This document shows positions 1 through 7,243 of a stretch of 53,621 nt of DNA, piece after piece. Under the pieces are notes generated by a model. The model was not told the origin of the DNA, did no database searches, and saw only the letters and a list, made by a program, of their open reading frames with translations. Positions within the stretch are counted from its first letter, which is position 1. Each line of letters begins with the position of its first letter. Source of the stretch: an uncultured Clostridia bacterium (GTDB lineage Bacteria > Bacillota > Clostridia > TANB77 > CAG-508); NCBI GenBank assembly GCA_944392605.1, contig CALXXE010000014.1:1-53621 (forward strand). The letters are read 5' to 3'. The translations under genes and the position numbers were made by a program.

Positions 1-67
1 CTTAATTATATATGATTTGAATCACTTATTCAATTTTTATTATTTTTGTTTCACATCAATTGTAACA

Positions 68-364
68 CTACAATTTTTTATAATTCTTACCATAAAAATA
101 TAATTTTTGTCTAAATATAAACTTAAATAAATAAGATAGAACTGTAATAATATTTTCACCATGAAAACCAGAAAAACTAAATAAGAACAAAGGGAAACAT
201 AAAGAAATAAAAACAAATACTTTAACATTTATGGAATCAAAGATTAAATTAACTAAAATAAGAACAAAAACATACCAAACTAAATTAACAAAGGCAGTTG
301 TATAATCAATAATTCCTAAAATCTTATTTTTAAAATGATAATTTTGTGGAAATATAAATTTCAA
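68..364 (-). CDS. PrgI-like small membrane protein of a type IV secretion system
   Basis: A 98-residue protein with a short polar N-terminus, two closely spaced hydrophobic stretches (about residues 25-45 and 47-65) and a basic C-terminus ending in a KLYFYGKN-type tail. This size and layout match the PrgI family, which in Gram-positive conjugative elements sits between the VirB6-like protein and the VirB4 ATPase. The call rests on that layout and on position: it is the fourth T4SS-type gene in a minus-strand operon, and VirB4 would be expected just left of the window. The start is a TTG with AGGAGGG six bases upstream. No ATPase or relaxase is visible, so whether the element is complete cannot be judged. 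Confidence 0.6.
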   Translation of the reverse strand: MKFIFPQNYHFKNKILGIIDYTTAFVNLVWYVFVLILVNLIFDSINVKVFVFISLCFPLFLFSFSGFHGENIITVLSYLFKFIFRQKLYFYGKNYKKL

Positions 365-378
365 TATAATCCCTCCTT

Positions 379-1257
379 TTAAGTTTTTATATTAGTTAAA
401 GATTTCACAGATTGTGAAATATCTGTGGAAATTCCTCCTATAAATTGTCTTACAAATGTATTTGCTCGAATTAATGCATAAATACCACCAACATATACGA
501 ATTTATTAAAGAGATTTGTTGTAGAATAATCTAAAGAAAATAAAATTAATAAAACTAAAGATATAATAATTTGAATAAACAGTAAAGAAAATAAGTTTTT
601 TATCCATGATTTAAAGAACCAACTTGTTGAATCAAGACTAAGCGAAATAAAAGCAAATGGCGCGAGTAGAACAAATACCTTAATCATAATATATCTAAGT
701 GAATATGAAAATACTAAACTAAGTAAAGATATACTAAGAGTGCTTTTAATTAATCCATCCACAGAAAATATGTTTAAAGAATTCGTATCAATAGCAGCAT
801 TTGTATTTATTGTGGTTATTAATTCAGAAAAACATATTTCTTTTCCAAATAGATTTTCACCAAGGCTTCTAATCGCTAAAGAGATGTTAGATGTTAAATC
901 TAATACAATTTCCACAATAAAAAATGAAAAGTTCATGCATATTCCAAATAAAACAATTTTTATAATAAAACTAAAAGGAGAATCGACTCTATGATATGTA
1001 ATGTGTGACATTAAATATCTAAAACCATAATATAGAATAAATCCTAAAAGAAGTGAATTTGCAATAAGTAGAATACCGTTAGAAGTGGAAGTTCCGAATA
1101 ATTTTTCAAAGTTTGGGTCATTTAGAATATCTGAATTGACAAAAGTTATTTGATCTAAAACAGAATATAAATTATTATCAATTGATGCGAAAAGTGTTTC
1201 AAAAATACTATTAATTGTATCAATAATTGTTTGTGTAATATTATTTGTGTTTTCCAA
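379..1257 (-). CDS. VirB6/TrbL-like polytopic inner-membrane protein of conjugative T4SS
   Basis: A 292-residue protein with an amphipathic N-terminus and about six hydrophobic segments from residue 60 onward, then a short C-terminal tail. The segment ALIRANTFVRQFIGGIS is typical of the VirB6-like channel proteins of clostridial ICEs. The family forms the inner-membrane part of the DNA-transfer channel. It starts at a TTG preceded by AAGGAGG with five bases of spacing. It lies 14 nt upstream of the PrgI-like gene and 10 nt downstream of the pilin-like gene, so all are one operon. An antisense reading frame at 740-994 is a shadow of this gene. Confidence 0.7.
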   Translation of the reverse strand: MENTNNITQTIIDTINSIFETLFASIDNNLYSVLDQITFVNSDILNDPNFEKLFGTSTSNGILLIANSLLLGFILYYGFRYLMSHITYHRVDSPFSFIIKIVLFGICMNFSFFIVEIVLDLTSNISLAIRSLGENLFGKEICFSELITTINTNAAIDTNSLNIFSVDGLIKSTLSISLLSLVFSYSLRYIMIKVFVLLAPFAFISLSLDSTSWFFKSWIKNLFSLLFIQIIISLVLLILFSLDYSTTNLFNKFVYVGGIYALIRANTFVRQFIGGISTDISQSVKSLTNIKT

Positions 1258-1267
1258 GATGACCTCC

Positions 1268-1600
1268 TTACTCTACTAATGATTTAATAGCAGAAAGAAT
1301 TAAATCGATTGCAAGTATAAAAGCGTAAGAAAAAAGGGAACCTTTTATAATTTTTTTACCAGTTCTAATTTTTTCTTCATCACCAAAGCTAAATTTTTTC
1401 ATAAAGATTCCGCTACCAACAGCCACTGCTGCTGCAGGTGTGGCAATTTTTAGAAGCCAACCTTCTATAGTTTCAAAAGCAGAATTAATTTTGCTGACTA
1501 TTTCTGGATCACCCCAAGCAAAACAAAAATTACTTATACTAAATAATAGAATAAAAGAGAAGGTAAATATAAATAATAAATAAAAAAATTTTTTTTTCAA
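1268..1600 (-). CDS. VirB2-like pilin/TrbC-type protein
   Basis: A 110-residue protein with a cleavable-looking signal peptide (basic MKKK, hydrophobic core, then SNFCFAWG near residue 25) followed by two hydrophobic helices separated by a charged loop containing FGDEEKIRTGKK. This is the VirB2/TrbC pilin plan: a signal peptide and two membrane helices with a short basic loop. Members polymerise into, or line, the conjugation channel. The likely start is a TTG about nine bases after AAAGGA. It is located between the VirD4-like and VirB6-like genes, as in other clostridial conjugation modules. Confidence 0.65.
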   Translation of the reverse strand: MKKKFFYLLFIFTFSFILLFSISNFCFAWGDPEIVSKINSAFETIEGWLLKIATPAAAVAVGSGIFMKKFSFGDEEKIRTGKKIIKGSLFSYAFILAIDLILSAIKSLVE

Positions 1601-1640
1601 TTAAATCAGTCCTTTAATTTATTTAGGTTTTAAGGAAAAC

Positions 1641-3386
1641 CTATAAACCATCCTCTTTAAAATGAGGAAACATTTTTAATTTTTTTGGTGAATAGATTGT
1701 ATTTCCATTAGATAAAAATGTAAGAGCAGTGAAAGTTTCTAAATTTTGAGTGAAAAATTTAGATTCATAAATATAATCATTTTGCACATAGGTACTATAG
1801 CTTTCTGAAATATTAGAGTTTTGAGAATTTAAAGTATTAGTAATGTAACTAAAATTCGTTTCTTTTGCACTTTCTGATATACTTTTTGAAACTTTCTCTT
1901 TGTCTTCCTTCCCAAGTTGTTTTTGTGCTTCTTCAATAGTAAAAATATCATCTGTTCTAAACCAAATTTTATTAATTAAATTTTGAACAATAACTTTAAC
2001 AGAAGATTCATCTTTCAGAGTTGTTTTTAGGGAGGAATAACTTTGTGTACTAAGGATATTTATACATTTAGCTTCTCTACTTAATGAGAAAAATTCGCCA
2101 TCTGTTTTACTTGCAAATTTATCATATTCATCACAAATAAAAGCAGATGTTCTCGCACTGTTTTTTGCCAAATGACTCATAACTTCTGTTTGAAAGTCCA
2201 ATTTTAAATATGTTGCAATAATTTTAGAAAGAGAATCATATTCAAAAATGTTCATATTTAAAACAACAATTTTTCCTTTGGATAAAACCTCATCAAAGCC
2301 TGTAAAAGTTAATTTTTCTTTAGGCGAACAGAATGTGTTTTTTACATCAAAATCTGAAATAAAAGTACTAGTGATTCTAGTAATTTCTGAAATTAGAATT
2401 CCTTTTGTTCGACTATCTAAGTTATTAAATTCCTTTTCAAAAAAATCCAAACTTGCATTTAATTCATAAATTTGTCTATTGTTAAATTTAGAAGAAATAA
2501 ACAGATTTCTTAATACAGATATTTTCTCTTTATAATAATTTGGAATAGTAACTAATTTATGAAGTTCTGAAAAAGTAACGTATCCATTATTATATAGTCG
2601 ACATAGTTTAATGCATTCACAAAGAACTTCTTCTGCTTTGTCTAGCCAATAAGATTCTGAATTGTTTTCTGAAAATAAAAGTAAAATTGTTTTTAATCTA
2701 CTTGCCAAAACTTGTGCCTTTAAATTTGGTTTATGTAATGGATTATAAAAAACATTAGAACCTAATTCAAGAACAATTAAATCATTATTAAGATTATATT
2801 TTGTTGCATATTCTTTAACTTGTTTATAATAATTTCCCTTTACATCTAAGATTAACATACCTATTTTATTATAAGGATTTAAAGAATTAAATTCTAATAA
2901 TTGACGAGTAAAAGGATACATTGCACTTGAAGTTTTTCCAGAACCAATAGTTCCAGTGATTAAAAAGTTTTGATATAAACCACTCTCAGGAATAAAAATT
3001 ATGTTTTCATTTTCGTCTTTTCCTATTTTTAAAGATAAAGCTTTTTGAAAATTTTTAGAATTGTATTTAGTGTCTTTCTTAATAAAATCATTTTTTTTCT
3101 TAAATTTTAATTTTATATTTCTAAATTCTTGAACTATTTTTAAAATGATTCTTGTATATATAAAATGTCCAAGTATAAAGAAAGATATTGATGAAGTAAA
3201 AATATAAGTTGTTTTAATAATATCCCATAATTGTGGATTTCTAGAACAAATGTCAAATGGATGTATTCCGTAAGGAATTATAATTTCAGTTGCTGTGTAA
3301 ATTGGATTAAAGATTTTAAAACTTAAAAAACTAAAAACAAACAGAAACACAAAAGAAAATAATATACTTTTTTTAGAAAATAGAAT
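1641..3386 (-). CDS. VirD4/TcpA-type coupling ATPase of conjugative T4SS
   Basis: A coupling protein that docks DNA-relaxase complexes at the secretion channel. Two N-terminal hydrophobic segments precede a P-loop ATPase with Walker A GTIGSGKT (about residue 145 counting from 3386), Walker B MLILDVKG, and the conserved FICDEYDKFAS followed by LSTQSYSSL. The first conventional start is GTG at 3350, but it has no ribosome binding site. A perfect AAGGAGGT lies at 3393-3400, and the only plausible initiation codon at normal spacing is an in-frame ATT at 3384-3386. This gives a 581-residue protein beginning with a basic then hydrophobic segment (LFSKKSILFSF). I therefore place the start at the ATT. 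The function call is firm; the start is an inference. Confidence 0.85.
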   Translation of the reverse strand: MLFSKKSILFSFVFLFVFSFLSFKIFNPIYTATEIIIPYGIHPFDICSRNPQLWDIIKTTYIFTSSISFFILGHFIYTRIILKIVQEFRNIKLKFKKKNDFIKKDTKYNSKNFQKALSLKIGKDENENIIFIPESGLYQNFLITGTIGSGKTSSAMYPFTRQLLEFNSLNPYNKIGMLILDVKGNYYKQVKEYATKYNLNNDLIVLELGSNVFYNPLHKPNLKAQVLASRLKTILLLFSENNSESYWLDKAEEVLCECIKLCRLYNNGYVTFSELHKLVTIPNYYKEKISVLRNLFISSKFNNRQIYELNASLDFFEKEFNNLDSRTKGILISEITRITSTFISDFDVKNTFCSPKEKLTFTGFDEVLSKGKIVVLNMNIFEYDSLSKIIATYLKLDFQTEVMSHLAKNSARTSAFICDEYDKFASKTDGEFFSLSREAKCINILSTQSYSSLKTTLKDESSVKVIVQNLINKIWFRTDDIFTIEEAQKQLGKEDKEKVSKSISESAKETNFSYITNTLNSQNSNISESYSTYVQNDYIYESKFFTQNLETFTALTFLSNGNTIYSPKKLKMFPHFKEDGL

Positions 3387-3401
3387 AAAATTACCTCCTT
3401 T

Positions 3402-3545
3402 TTAAAAATATTTCTTTTTAATTTCTAATTTTGCACCTTGTTTGTTATGAAATAAAAAGATATCAAATAAAGTATAAATTGAATATAAAGTGATAAAAAG
3501 ATAAATAATAAAAGTAATGAAATAAAAATTAATTAGATTAGAAAT
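3402..3545 (-). CDS. Small single-pass membrane protein heading the T4SS operon, apparent AUU start
   Basis: An open frame of 47 codons with no ATG, GTG or TTG, which a standard ORF caller would miss. It is preceded by AAGGCGGTGAT (one mismatch to the full anti-SD complement), with an ATT at 3543-3545 seven bases after the core; a second ATT lies directly upstream at 3546-3548. The product has one long hydrophobic helix and a polar, basic tail (NKQGAKLEIKKKYF). Its TAA is followed immediately by the ribosome binding site of the VirD4-like gene, as expected for a coupled operon. No family is recognised. Evidence is start context, length and operon fit only. Confidence 0.5.
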   Translation of the reverse strand: MSNLINFYFITFIIYLFITLYSIYTLFDIFLFHNKQGAKLEIKKKYF

Positions 3546-3571
3546 AATATCACCGCCTTACAATTTTTCCC

Positions 3572-3600
3572 ATAATACAACATTTTTTTAATTTTGTCTA
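3572..3600 (-). promoter_or_regulatory. Promoter of the T4SS operon
   Basis: On the minus strand TAGACA (3595-3600), a 17-base spacer and TATTAT (3572-3577) form a good sigma-A promoter. It lies about 25 bases upstream of the ribosome binding site of the small operon-leading gene. It faces away from the DUF1858 gene, with which it shares a short divergent intergenic region. Confidence 0.6.
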
Positions 3601-3660
3601 TACTTTTTTAAAAATTTATGGTAAAATTATTATTAGGTTATAAAAAGAGGAGGATAAGAA

Positions 3661-3849
3661 ATGAAATTTAATAAAGATACAAAAATTGGTGAATTACTAG
3701 AGCAAGCACCAGAAAAAGCAGAAATATTATTAAATATGGGAATGCATTGCTTAGGATGTCCAGCATCTCAAATGGAAACATTAGAAGAAGCTTGTATGGT
3801 ACATGGAATTGATGTTGAAGAAGTTGTAGAAAAGTTAAATGAACAATAA
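3661..3849 (+). CDS. DUF1858 / hybrid-cluster-protein-associated redox disulfide domain protein
   Basis: A 62-residue soluble protein beginning MKFNKDTKIGELLEQ and carrying CLGC in the context MHCLGCPAS. This is the hallmark of the DUF1858 family (hybrid-cluster-protein-associated disulfide domain), thought to act in thiol/disulfide redox and common next to metal or nitrogen-stress genes in anaerobes. Strong ribosome binding site GAGGAGG seven bases before ATG. It stands alone, divergent from the T4SS operon. The precise partner is unknown. Confidence 0.9.
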   Translation: MKFNKDTKIGELLEQAPEKAEILLNMGMHCLGCPASQMETLEEACMVHGIDVEEVVEKLNEQ

Positions 3850-3878
3850 TTCACAAAAAAAATATAAAAATTACAAAT

Positions 3879-3912
3879 TTTTTTCACAAATGTATTGACA
3901 TTTGTGAAAAAA
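3879..3912. repeat. Perfect inverted repeat overlapping the -35 of the tRNA operon
   Basis: Two 14-base arms (TTTTTTCACAAATG and its complement) separated by TATTGA. The -35 box TTGACA of the tRNA promoter begins in the loop and ends in the right arm. It could be an operator, or a weak terminator for the upstream DUF1858 gene, because it lies 30 bases past that stop codon. Confidence 0.6.
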
Positions 3913-3923
3913 TATTGTAAGAT
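3895..3923 (+). promoter_or_regulatory. Promoter of the tRNA-Lys-Glu-Thr operon
   Basis: TTGACA (3895-3900), 17-base spacer, TAAGAT (3918-3923), about 30 bases upstream of the first tRNA. The consensus -35 and ideal spacing fit a strong stable-RNA promoter. Confidence 0.8.
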
Positions 3924-3952
3924 ATAAAGGCGTTATGAGTGAAAACGCACAT

Positions 3953-4028
3953 GGGCTATTAGCTCAGGTGGTAGAGCACTTGACTTTTAATCAAGTTGTC
4001 CCGCGTTCGAGTCGCGGATAGCTCACCA
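3953..4028 (+). tRNA. tRNA-Lys (TTT)
   Basis: Complete cloverleaf: acceptor GGGCTAT pairs with ATAGCTC, D-arm AGCTCAGGTGGTAGAGC, anticodon loop CTTTTAA with anticodon TTT, T-loop GTTCGAGTC, discriminator A and an encoded CCA. First gene of a three-tRNA operon. Confidence 0.96.
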
Positions 4029-4030
4029 AA

Positions 4031-4060
4031 AAGAACTAAATACTAATCTATTTAGTTCTT
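4031..4060 (+). terminator. Hairpin between tRNA-Lys and tRNA-Glu
   Basis: Perfect 12-bp stem (AAGAACTAAATA and its complement) with a six-base loop, followed by only a few T residues. It could partially terminate after tRNA-Lys or mark a processing site in the polycistronic precursor. Confidence 0.5.
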
Positions 4061-4069
4061 TATATATTA

Positions 4070-4144
4070 GGCCCCGTGGTCAAGCGGTTAAGACATCGCC
4101 CTTTCACGGCGGAGACATGGGTTCGATTCCCGTCGGGGTCACCA
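4070..4144 (+). tRNA. tRNA-Glu (TTC)
   Basis: Acceptor GGCCCCG pairs with CGGGGTC, anticodon loop CTTTCAC with anticodon TTC, T-loop GTTCGATTC, discriminator A and encoded CCA. Second in the tRNA operon. Confidence 0.96.
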
Positions 4145-4148
4145 AATT

Positions 4149-4225
4149 GCCACTTTAGCTCAGCTGGCCAGAGCATCGCACTTGTAATGCGAGGGTCATC
4201 CGTTCGAATCGGATAAGTGGCTCCA
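4149..4225 (+). tRNA. tRNA-Thr (TGT)
   Basis: Acceptor GCCACTT pairs with AAGTGGC, anticodon loop CTTGTAA with anticodon TGT, T-loop GTTCGAATC, discriminator T and encoded CCA. Last gene of the tRNA operon, only four bases after tRNA-Glu. Part of its anticodon arm reappears, loop-inverted, at 13402-13422. Confidence 0.95.
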
Positions 4226-4545
4226 ATAAAGGTCATTAGTTTTGAGGTATCTCTTAATTATTGGCTTTTTTTTTGGCTTTATTTATTTTACTTCATTATT
4301 TTTTATAATTGCTATCGCACAGATAAGGTTTTGTACAATATAATTTTCCACGAATGTCAATATGTATCAAATTTTCTATATTTGTTAATTCTTCTGCTTT
4401 ATATATGTTTGATTGAATTAATTATTATTAAGTTTAAATGTTAAAATATTATTTGCTTTTTACTTATGATAATATATAATGTAAATACAATAATAAAAGT
4501 AGGTAGATAAATTATAATTAATTTGAAAGAAAGTGGTAAATAGAA
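4226..4545. other. Gene-free AT-rich stretch after the tRNA operon
   Basis: No convincing gene. A frame entering from inside tRNA-Thr runs to 4444 but has no ribosome binding site and begins in the tRNA. A possible promoter for the next gene lies at 4453-4480 (TTGCTT, 16 bases, TATAAT). The 3' side of tRNA genes is a common integration site, but no integrase or direct repeat of the tRNA end is visible. Confidence 0.5.
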
Positions 4546-4899
4546 TTGAAAAAAGAATATATTTTTATAATTATAAATTATGCAATATTTTTTGTATGTT
4601 GGGCATTATTTAAAAGTGGAATAGGATTAACAGATAATGATATATTGGTAAGTATAGGTTTAGTAAATTTATTAATTCATACGTTACTTATACTTGGTGG
4701 AGAAGGATTGATTTACTGTATTTTTTCATCAAGAAATGATCCGCAATTAGTTTTTAAGGTTTTAGAAATTTCCATATTCATAAATATCTGTATAAGTATC
4801 ATTATTGGTATGAATGATATTATTATATATTTGTCAATAAATCAAATTGTTGGAATTATAATTGGAAGAATATATCATAAAATAAAATATAAACAATAA
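4546..4899 (+). CDS. Unknown small polytopic membrane protein
   Basis: 117 residues with about three to four hydrophobic helices (residues 5-22, 34-55, 68-85 and 88-108) and a basic C-terminus. No family recognised. The probable start is TTG with only a weak purine-rich stretch upstream (GAAAGAAAGTGG). It opens a cluster of small unknown membrane proteins between the tRNA operon and position 6642. An alternative later start cannot be excluded. Confidence 0.55.
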   Translation: MKKEYIFIIINYAIFFVCWALFKSGIGLTDNDILVSIGLVNLLIHTLLILGGEGLIYCIFSSRNDPQLVFKVLEISIFINICISIIIGMNDIIIYLSINQIVGIIIGRIYHKIKYKQ

Positions 4900-4911
4900 A
4901 TTAAAATTTTG

Positions 4912-4942
4912 ATGAGAGTGGTTATATTGATAATTACTCTCA
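4912..4942 (+). terminator. Probable terminator after the 4546-4899 gene
   Basis: Eight-base stem ATGAGAGT/ACTCTCAT followed by a short T-containing stretch, located 12 bases past the stop codon. The T-run is weak. Confidence 0.45.
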
Positions 4943-4988
4943 TTTATGTTAGTATAAATTCATCAAATATTAAATTGTGGGAGAAAAG

Positions 4989-5412
4989 ATGAAGAAAAAT
5001 TTTTATATGTGATTTTGATAACAATTTTAGTAGATTTATATACAGCATTTTTGGCATTTATAGACTATCTTGCTAGTTATAAAACAATAGAAATTCATAA
5101 TCAGGAATCTTATATAGTAAAAAAATTAAAGAACATTTTAAAATTGATTATAATATAAAAAAAGTTAGATTTCTTGCGGGAATACCTGATGGATATTATT
5201 TAGACATATATAATGAAGAAAATCAAGTAGAAAGAGTCTTTGAAGACAATCATGAAGATAGTGAAATATATGATTATTTTAGAAATGTAAAAGCAGATAT
5301 GCCTCAACACTTAATCTATCTAATAATCGAAATTCTATTAGAACTATTAGCAATTTTTGTAATTGAAATATTATATAAAAAAAGAATAAAAAAATATTCG
5401 AATGATATATAA
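4989..5412 (+). pseudogene. Frameshifted membrane-protein gene (two single-base losses in A/T runs)
   Basis: An ATG with GGGAGA upstream opens a frame that stops after seven codons. The remaining coding sense continues in a second frame (VILITILVDLYTAFLAF...) up to a run of seven A at 5119-5125, then in a third frame to TAA at 5410-5412. Adding one base in the A5T5 tract near 4996-5005 and one A at 5119-5125 restores a single protein of about 140 residues. It has an N-terminal membrane helix, a central acidic domain (SEIYDYFRNVK) and a C-terminal membrane helix. The layout and central motif resemble the intact gene directly downstream, so this looks like a decayed or phase-variable paralogue. 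A sequencing or assembly error is the main alternative. Confidence 0.7.
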
Positions 5413-5446
5413 TATTTTCTATGATTTTTAAATGGAGGGTTTGATT

Positions 5447-5848
5447 TTGAAAAAAATTTGTTGTTATATATATTTAGTACTTTCAATAATATGTATAGTT
5501 ACTTCAATTAAACTATTTATAAAAAATCAAATGGTTGTATATGTAACTCCTAAAAATGAGGCTATTCTAAAGGAATATTTTGAAGAGGCAAAATTAGAAG
5601 ATAGTGATTCTATAACCAAAGTAGGACTTGGAAATAAAACTGAGCCTGGTGAACTTACAGTTTATTATTCATCAGGTGAAAATTTTAATGTTAATATTAC
5701 TGGTGATAGTTTATATTCAAACATCTCAAAATATATTAGAGAAAACGGATATAATACAGGTGATTCATCTCTAACTATAGCTATTTTTGCAGCAATATTC
5801 TTTATAATATTTATATTTAAAATTATGCAATTAAGTAGAAATAATTAA
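5447..5848 (+). CDS. Unknown membrane protein with N- and C-terminal helices
   Basis: 133 residues: membrane helix at residues 3-25, an extracytoplasmic-looking domain of about 75 residues, and a second helix near 105-125. An in-frame ATG at 5432 is embedded just ahead of the ribosome binding site GGAGGG, so the TTG at 5447, seven bases after that site, is the likelier start. It appears paralogous to the broken gene upstream: both have TM-domain-TM layout and a central segment ending in S-I-x-x-Y-x-R-E/N-type residues. No family recognised. Confidence 0.6.
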   Translation: MKKICCYIYLVLSIICIVTSIKLFIKNQMVVYVTPKNEAILKEYFEEAKLEDSDSITKVGLGNKTEPGELTVYYSSGENFNVNITGDSLYSNISKYIRENGYNTGDSSLTIAIFAAIFFIIFIFKIMQLSRNN

Positions 5849-6006
5849 ATTATTAATGTATTATGAATCAAATTGTGATATTCTATCGTTTTAGCATTTT
5901 CTATGTCTATTGCTTTTTCGAATTGTAAATAAATTATCTAAAAATATAAATTAAATGTAAAAAAATACAATTTATGATATAATACAGAAAAAAGAGGAGT
6001 GGTTTT

Positions 6007-6642
6007 ATGAAAACACATAAGATGAGGCTATGGGAAAAAATCTTAAACATAGTATTATTAATAGTGTTAGTAATATTTTTAGTAGTTGCTTGTAGATATT
6101 ATGCTTTGATTGATATTACAGAAGAAAATAGTATAAATCTTACTAAAAGAAATTATTATTATTGTTCAGAAAGTAATGATATTATAATAGAATGTTGGAG
6201 AAAAGATAGTATTGTAAAAATTAATATGAGGCAGATAAATAGAGACGGAGATATTACATTTTGGAAAGATATTAATACAGGGGAAGAATATGTTTTCTAT
6301 AATACAGTAAAAGAATATTCAGAAAATAACGCAGGAATATTAGGTTCAAGGCCAAGCAGTATAACAACATCATATGATAACTTTAGTAAATTTATGTTAG
6401 CTTTAAATCCAACAGTATATATAGGAACTGAAAATTATGAAGATAAAGAATGTTATCATATAAAAATAGGCGAACAAGAAGAATATGTAGAAAAAGAAAC
6501 AGGTTTATTATTAAATACAAAATATGGTGATAATGAAAGAAAATTAATTTATAGTTTTAATAATGTAACAGATGAAGATATCCAAAAACCAGATATAAAT
6601 GAGTATACATTACAAGAAAACAATCAGAGTTTAAATGAATAA
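6007..6642 (+). CDS. Membrane-anchored extracytoplasmic protein, LolA-like ectodomain suspected
   Basis: 211 residues: basic N-terminus, one membrane helix at residues 12-30, then a soluble extracytoplasmic domain rich in beta-strand-like segments with the pattern CYHIKIGEQEEYVEKETGLLL and an ending FNNVTDEDIQKPDINEY. This pattern (short strands, a conversion-factor-like 'ETGL' turn) recalls the ectodomain of the anti-sigma-like protein at 26911-27843 and LolA/LppX-type folds, but this is by eye only. Ribosome binding site AGAGGAG six bases before ATG. A TATAAT lies at 5978-5983 without a good -35. It is followed by a bidirectional terminator. Confidence 0.6.
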   Translation: MKTHKMRLWEKILNIVLLIVLVIFLVVACRYYALIDITEENSINLTKRNYYYCSESNDIIIECWRKDSIVKINMRQINRDGDITFWKDINTGEEYVFYNTVKEYSENNAGILGSRPSSITTSYDNFSKFMLALNPTVYIGTENYEDKECYHIKIGEQEEYVEKETGLLLNTKYGDNERKLIYSFNNVTDEDIQKPDINEYTLQENNQSLNE

Positions 6643-6653
6643 GAAATAAAAAT

Positions 6654-6676
6654 AAGCTCTAGTTTTACTAGGGCTT
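6654..6676. terminator. Bidirectional terminator between convergent genes
   Basis: Ten-base stem AAGCTCTAGT/ACTAGGGCTT (one wobble/mismatch) between convergent stop codons, with T-rich sequence on the plus side. It overlaps the stop of the minus-strand gene. Confidence 0.6.
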
Positions 6677-7023
6677 TATTCTTCTTCAAAATTAACTTCA
6701 TTATTGGTATCTAATTCTGTTTCAATATCTAAAGTATTAGAATTGTCATTTACTTCATCAGTTACTATATCTGATGAAAAAGAAAATACTTTCTTTTCAG
6801 CTCTTGCCTTTTCGTCAAATTTTTTATTAAATTCTTCTTTAGCTTCATTTAATGTTTCTTGCATAGCATTAAACATATCATCCACGTCTTTTCTTGTAAA
6901 ATCGTAAGAATTACTTCTAGCCATTGGCTCTAAAATTTGAATATCATGTAATACATTATTTACTCTTTTTCCTGCAAATTCAACGAATTTTTTTCTTTTT
7001 TCTTCATTAACTACTCTTTCCAT
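6676..7023 (-). CDS. Conserved hypothetical cytoplasmic protein with acidic tail
   Basis: 115 residues. Residues 1-70 are helical and charged (KKFVEFAGKRVNNVLHDIQ, then YDFTRKDVDDMFNAMQETL), resembling a widespread uncharacterised family seen in many bacteria in which a KRV-x-x-x-L helix is followed by Y-x-x-T/D-x-x-D-V. The last 40 residues are acidic and probably disordered. Start ATG with AAAGGA upstream. No function can be assigned. Confidence 0.65.
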   Translation of the reverse strand: MERVVNEEKRKKFVEFAGKRVNNVLHDIQILEPMARSNSYDFTRKDVDDMFNAMQETLNEAKEEFNKKFDEKARAEKKVFSFSSDIVTDEVNDNSNTLDIETELDTNNEVNFEEE

Positions 7024-7145
7024 ACTACAATCCTTTCTTTCTATATAATGTTTTAAAATTTCCTAATAAACAATATCATATTTTAAAAAAATTTTCAAAT
7101 ATTTATTAGTAAAAAAATTCAAAAGATTTGTAGAGAGCCTTATAA

Positions 7146-7174
7146 TTGATAAATTTTATAATTTATGCTATTAT
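7146..7174 (+). promoter_or_regulatory. Promoter of the SDR gene
   Basis: TTGATA (7146-7151), 17-base spacer, TATTAT (7169-7174), about 70 bases ahead of the start codon. Good match with ideal spacing. Confidence 0.5.
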
Positions 7175-7243
7175 AGTATTTAGAAAACAAATAAATTTAG
7201 GTGAATTTCAAAATGAAAAAGTAAATATTATGTGGAGGAAATG

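Noticed and set aside
40-228. 62-codon minus-strand frame overlapping the PrgI-like gene
   Set aside because: It lies in another frame inside the PrgI-like gene, lacks a ribosome binding site and has no recognisable features.
3953-4225. tRNA cluster as an attachment site of the adjacent conjugative element
   Set aside because: No integrase gene and no direct repeat of a tRNA 3' end could be found in the window.
4217-4444. 75-codon frame starting inside tRNA-Thr
   Set aside because: It begins with the last bases of the tRNA, has no ribosome binding site and codes only for AT-driven hydrophobic residues.
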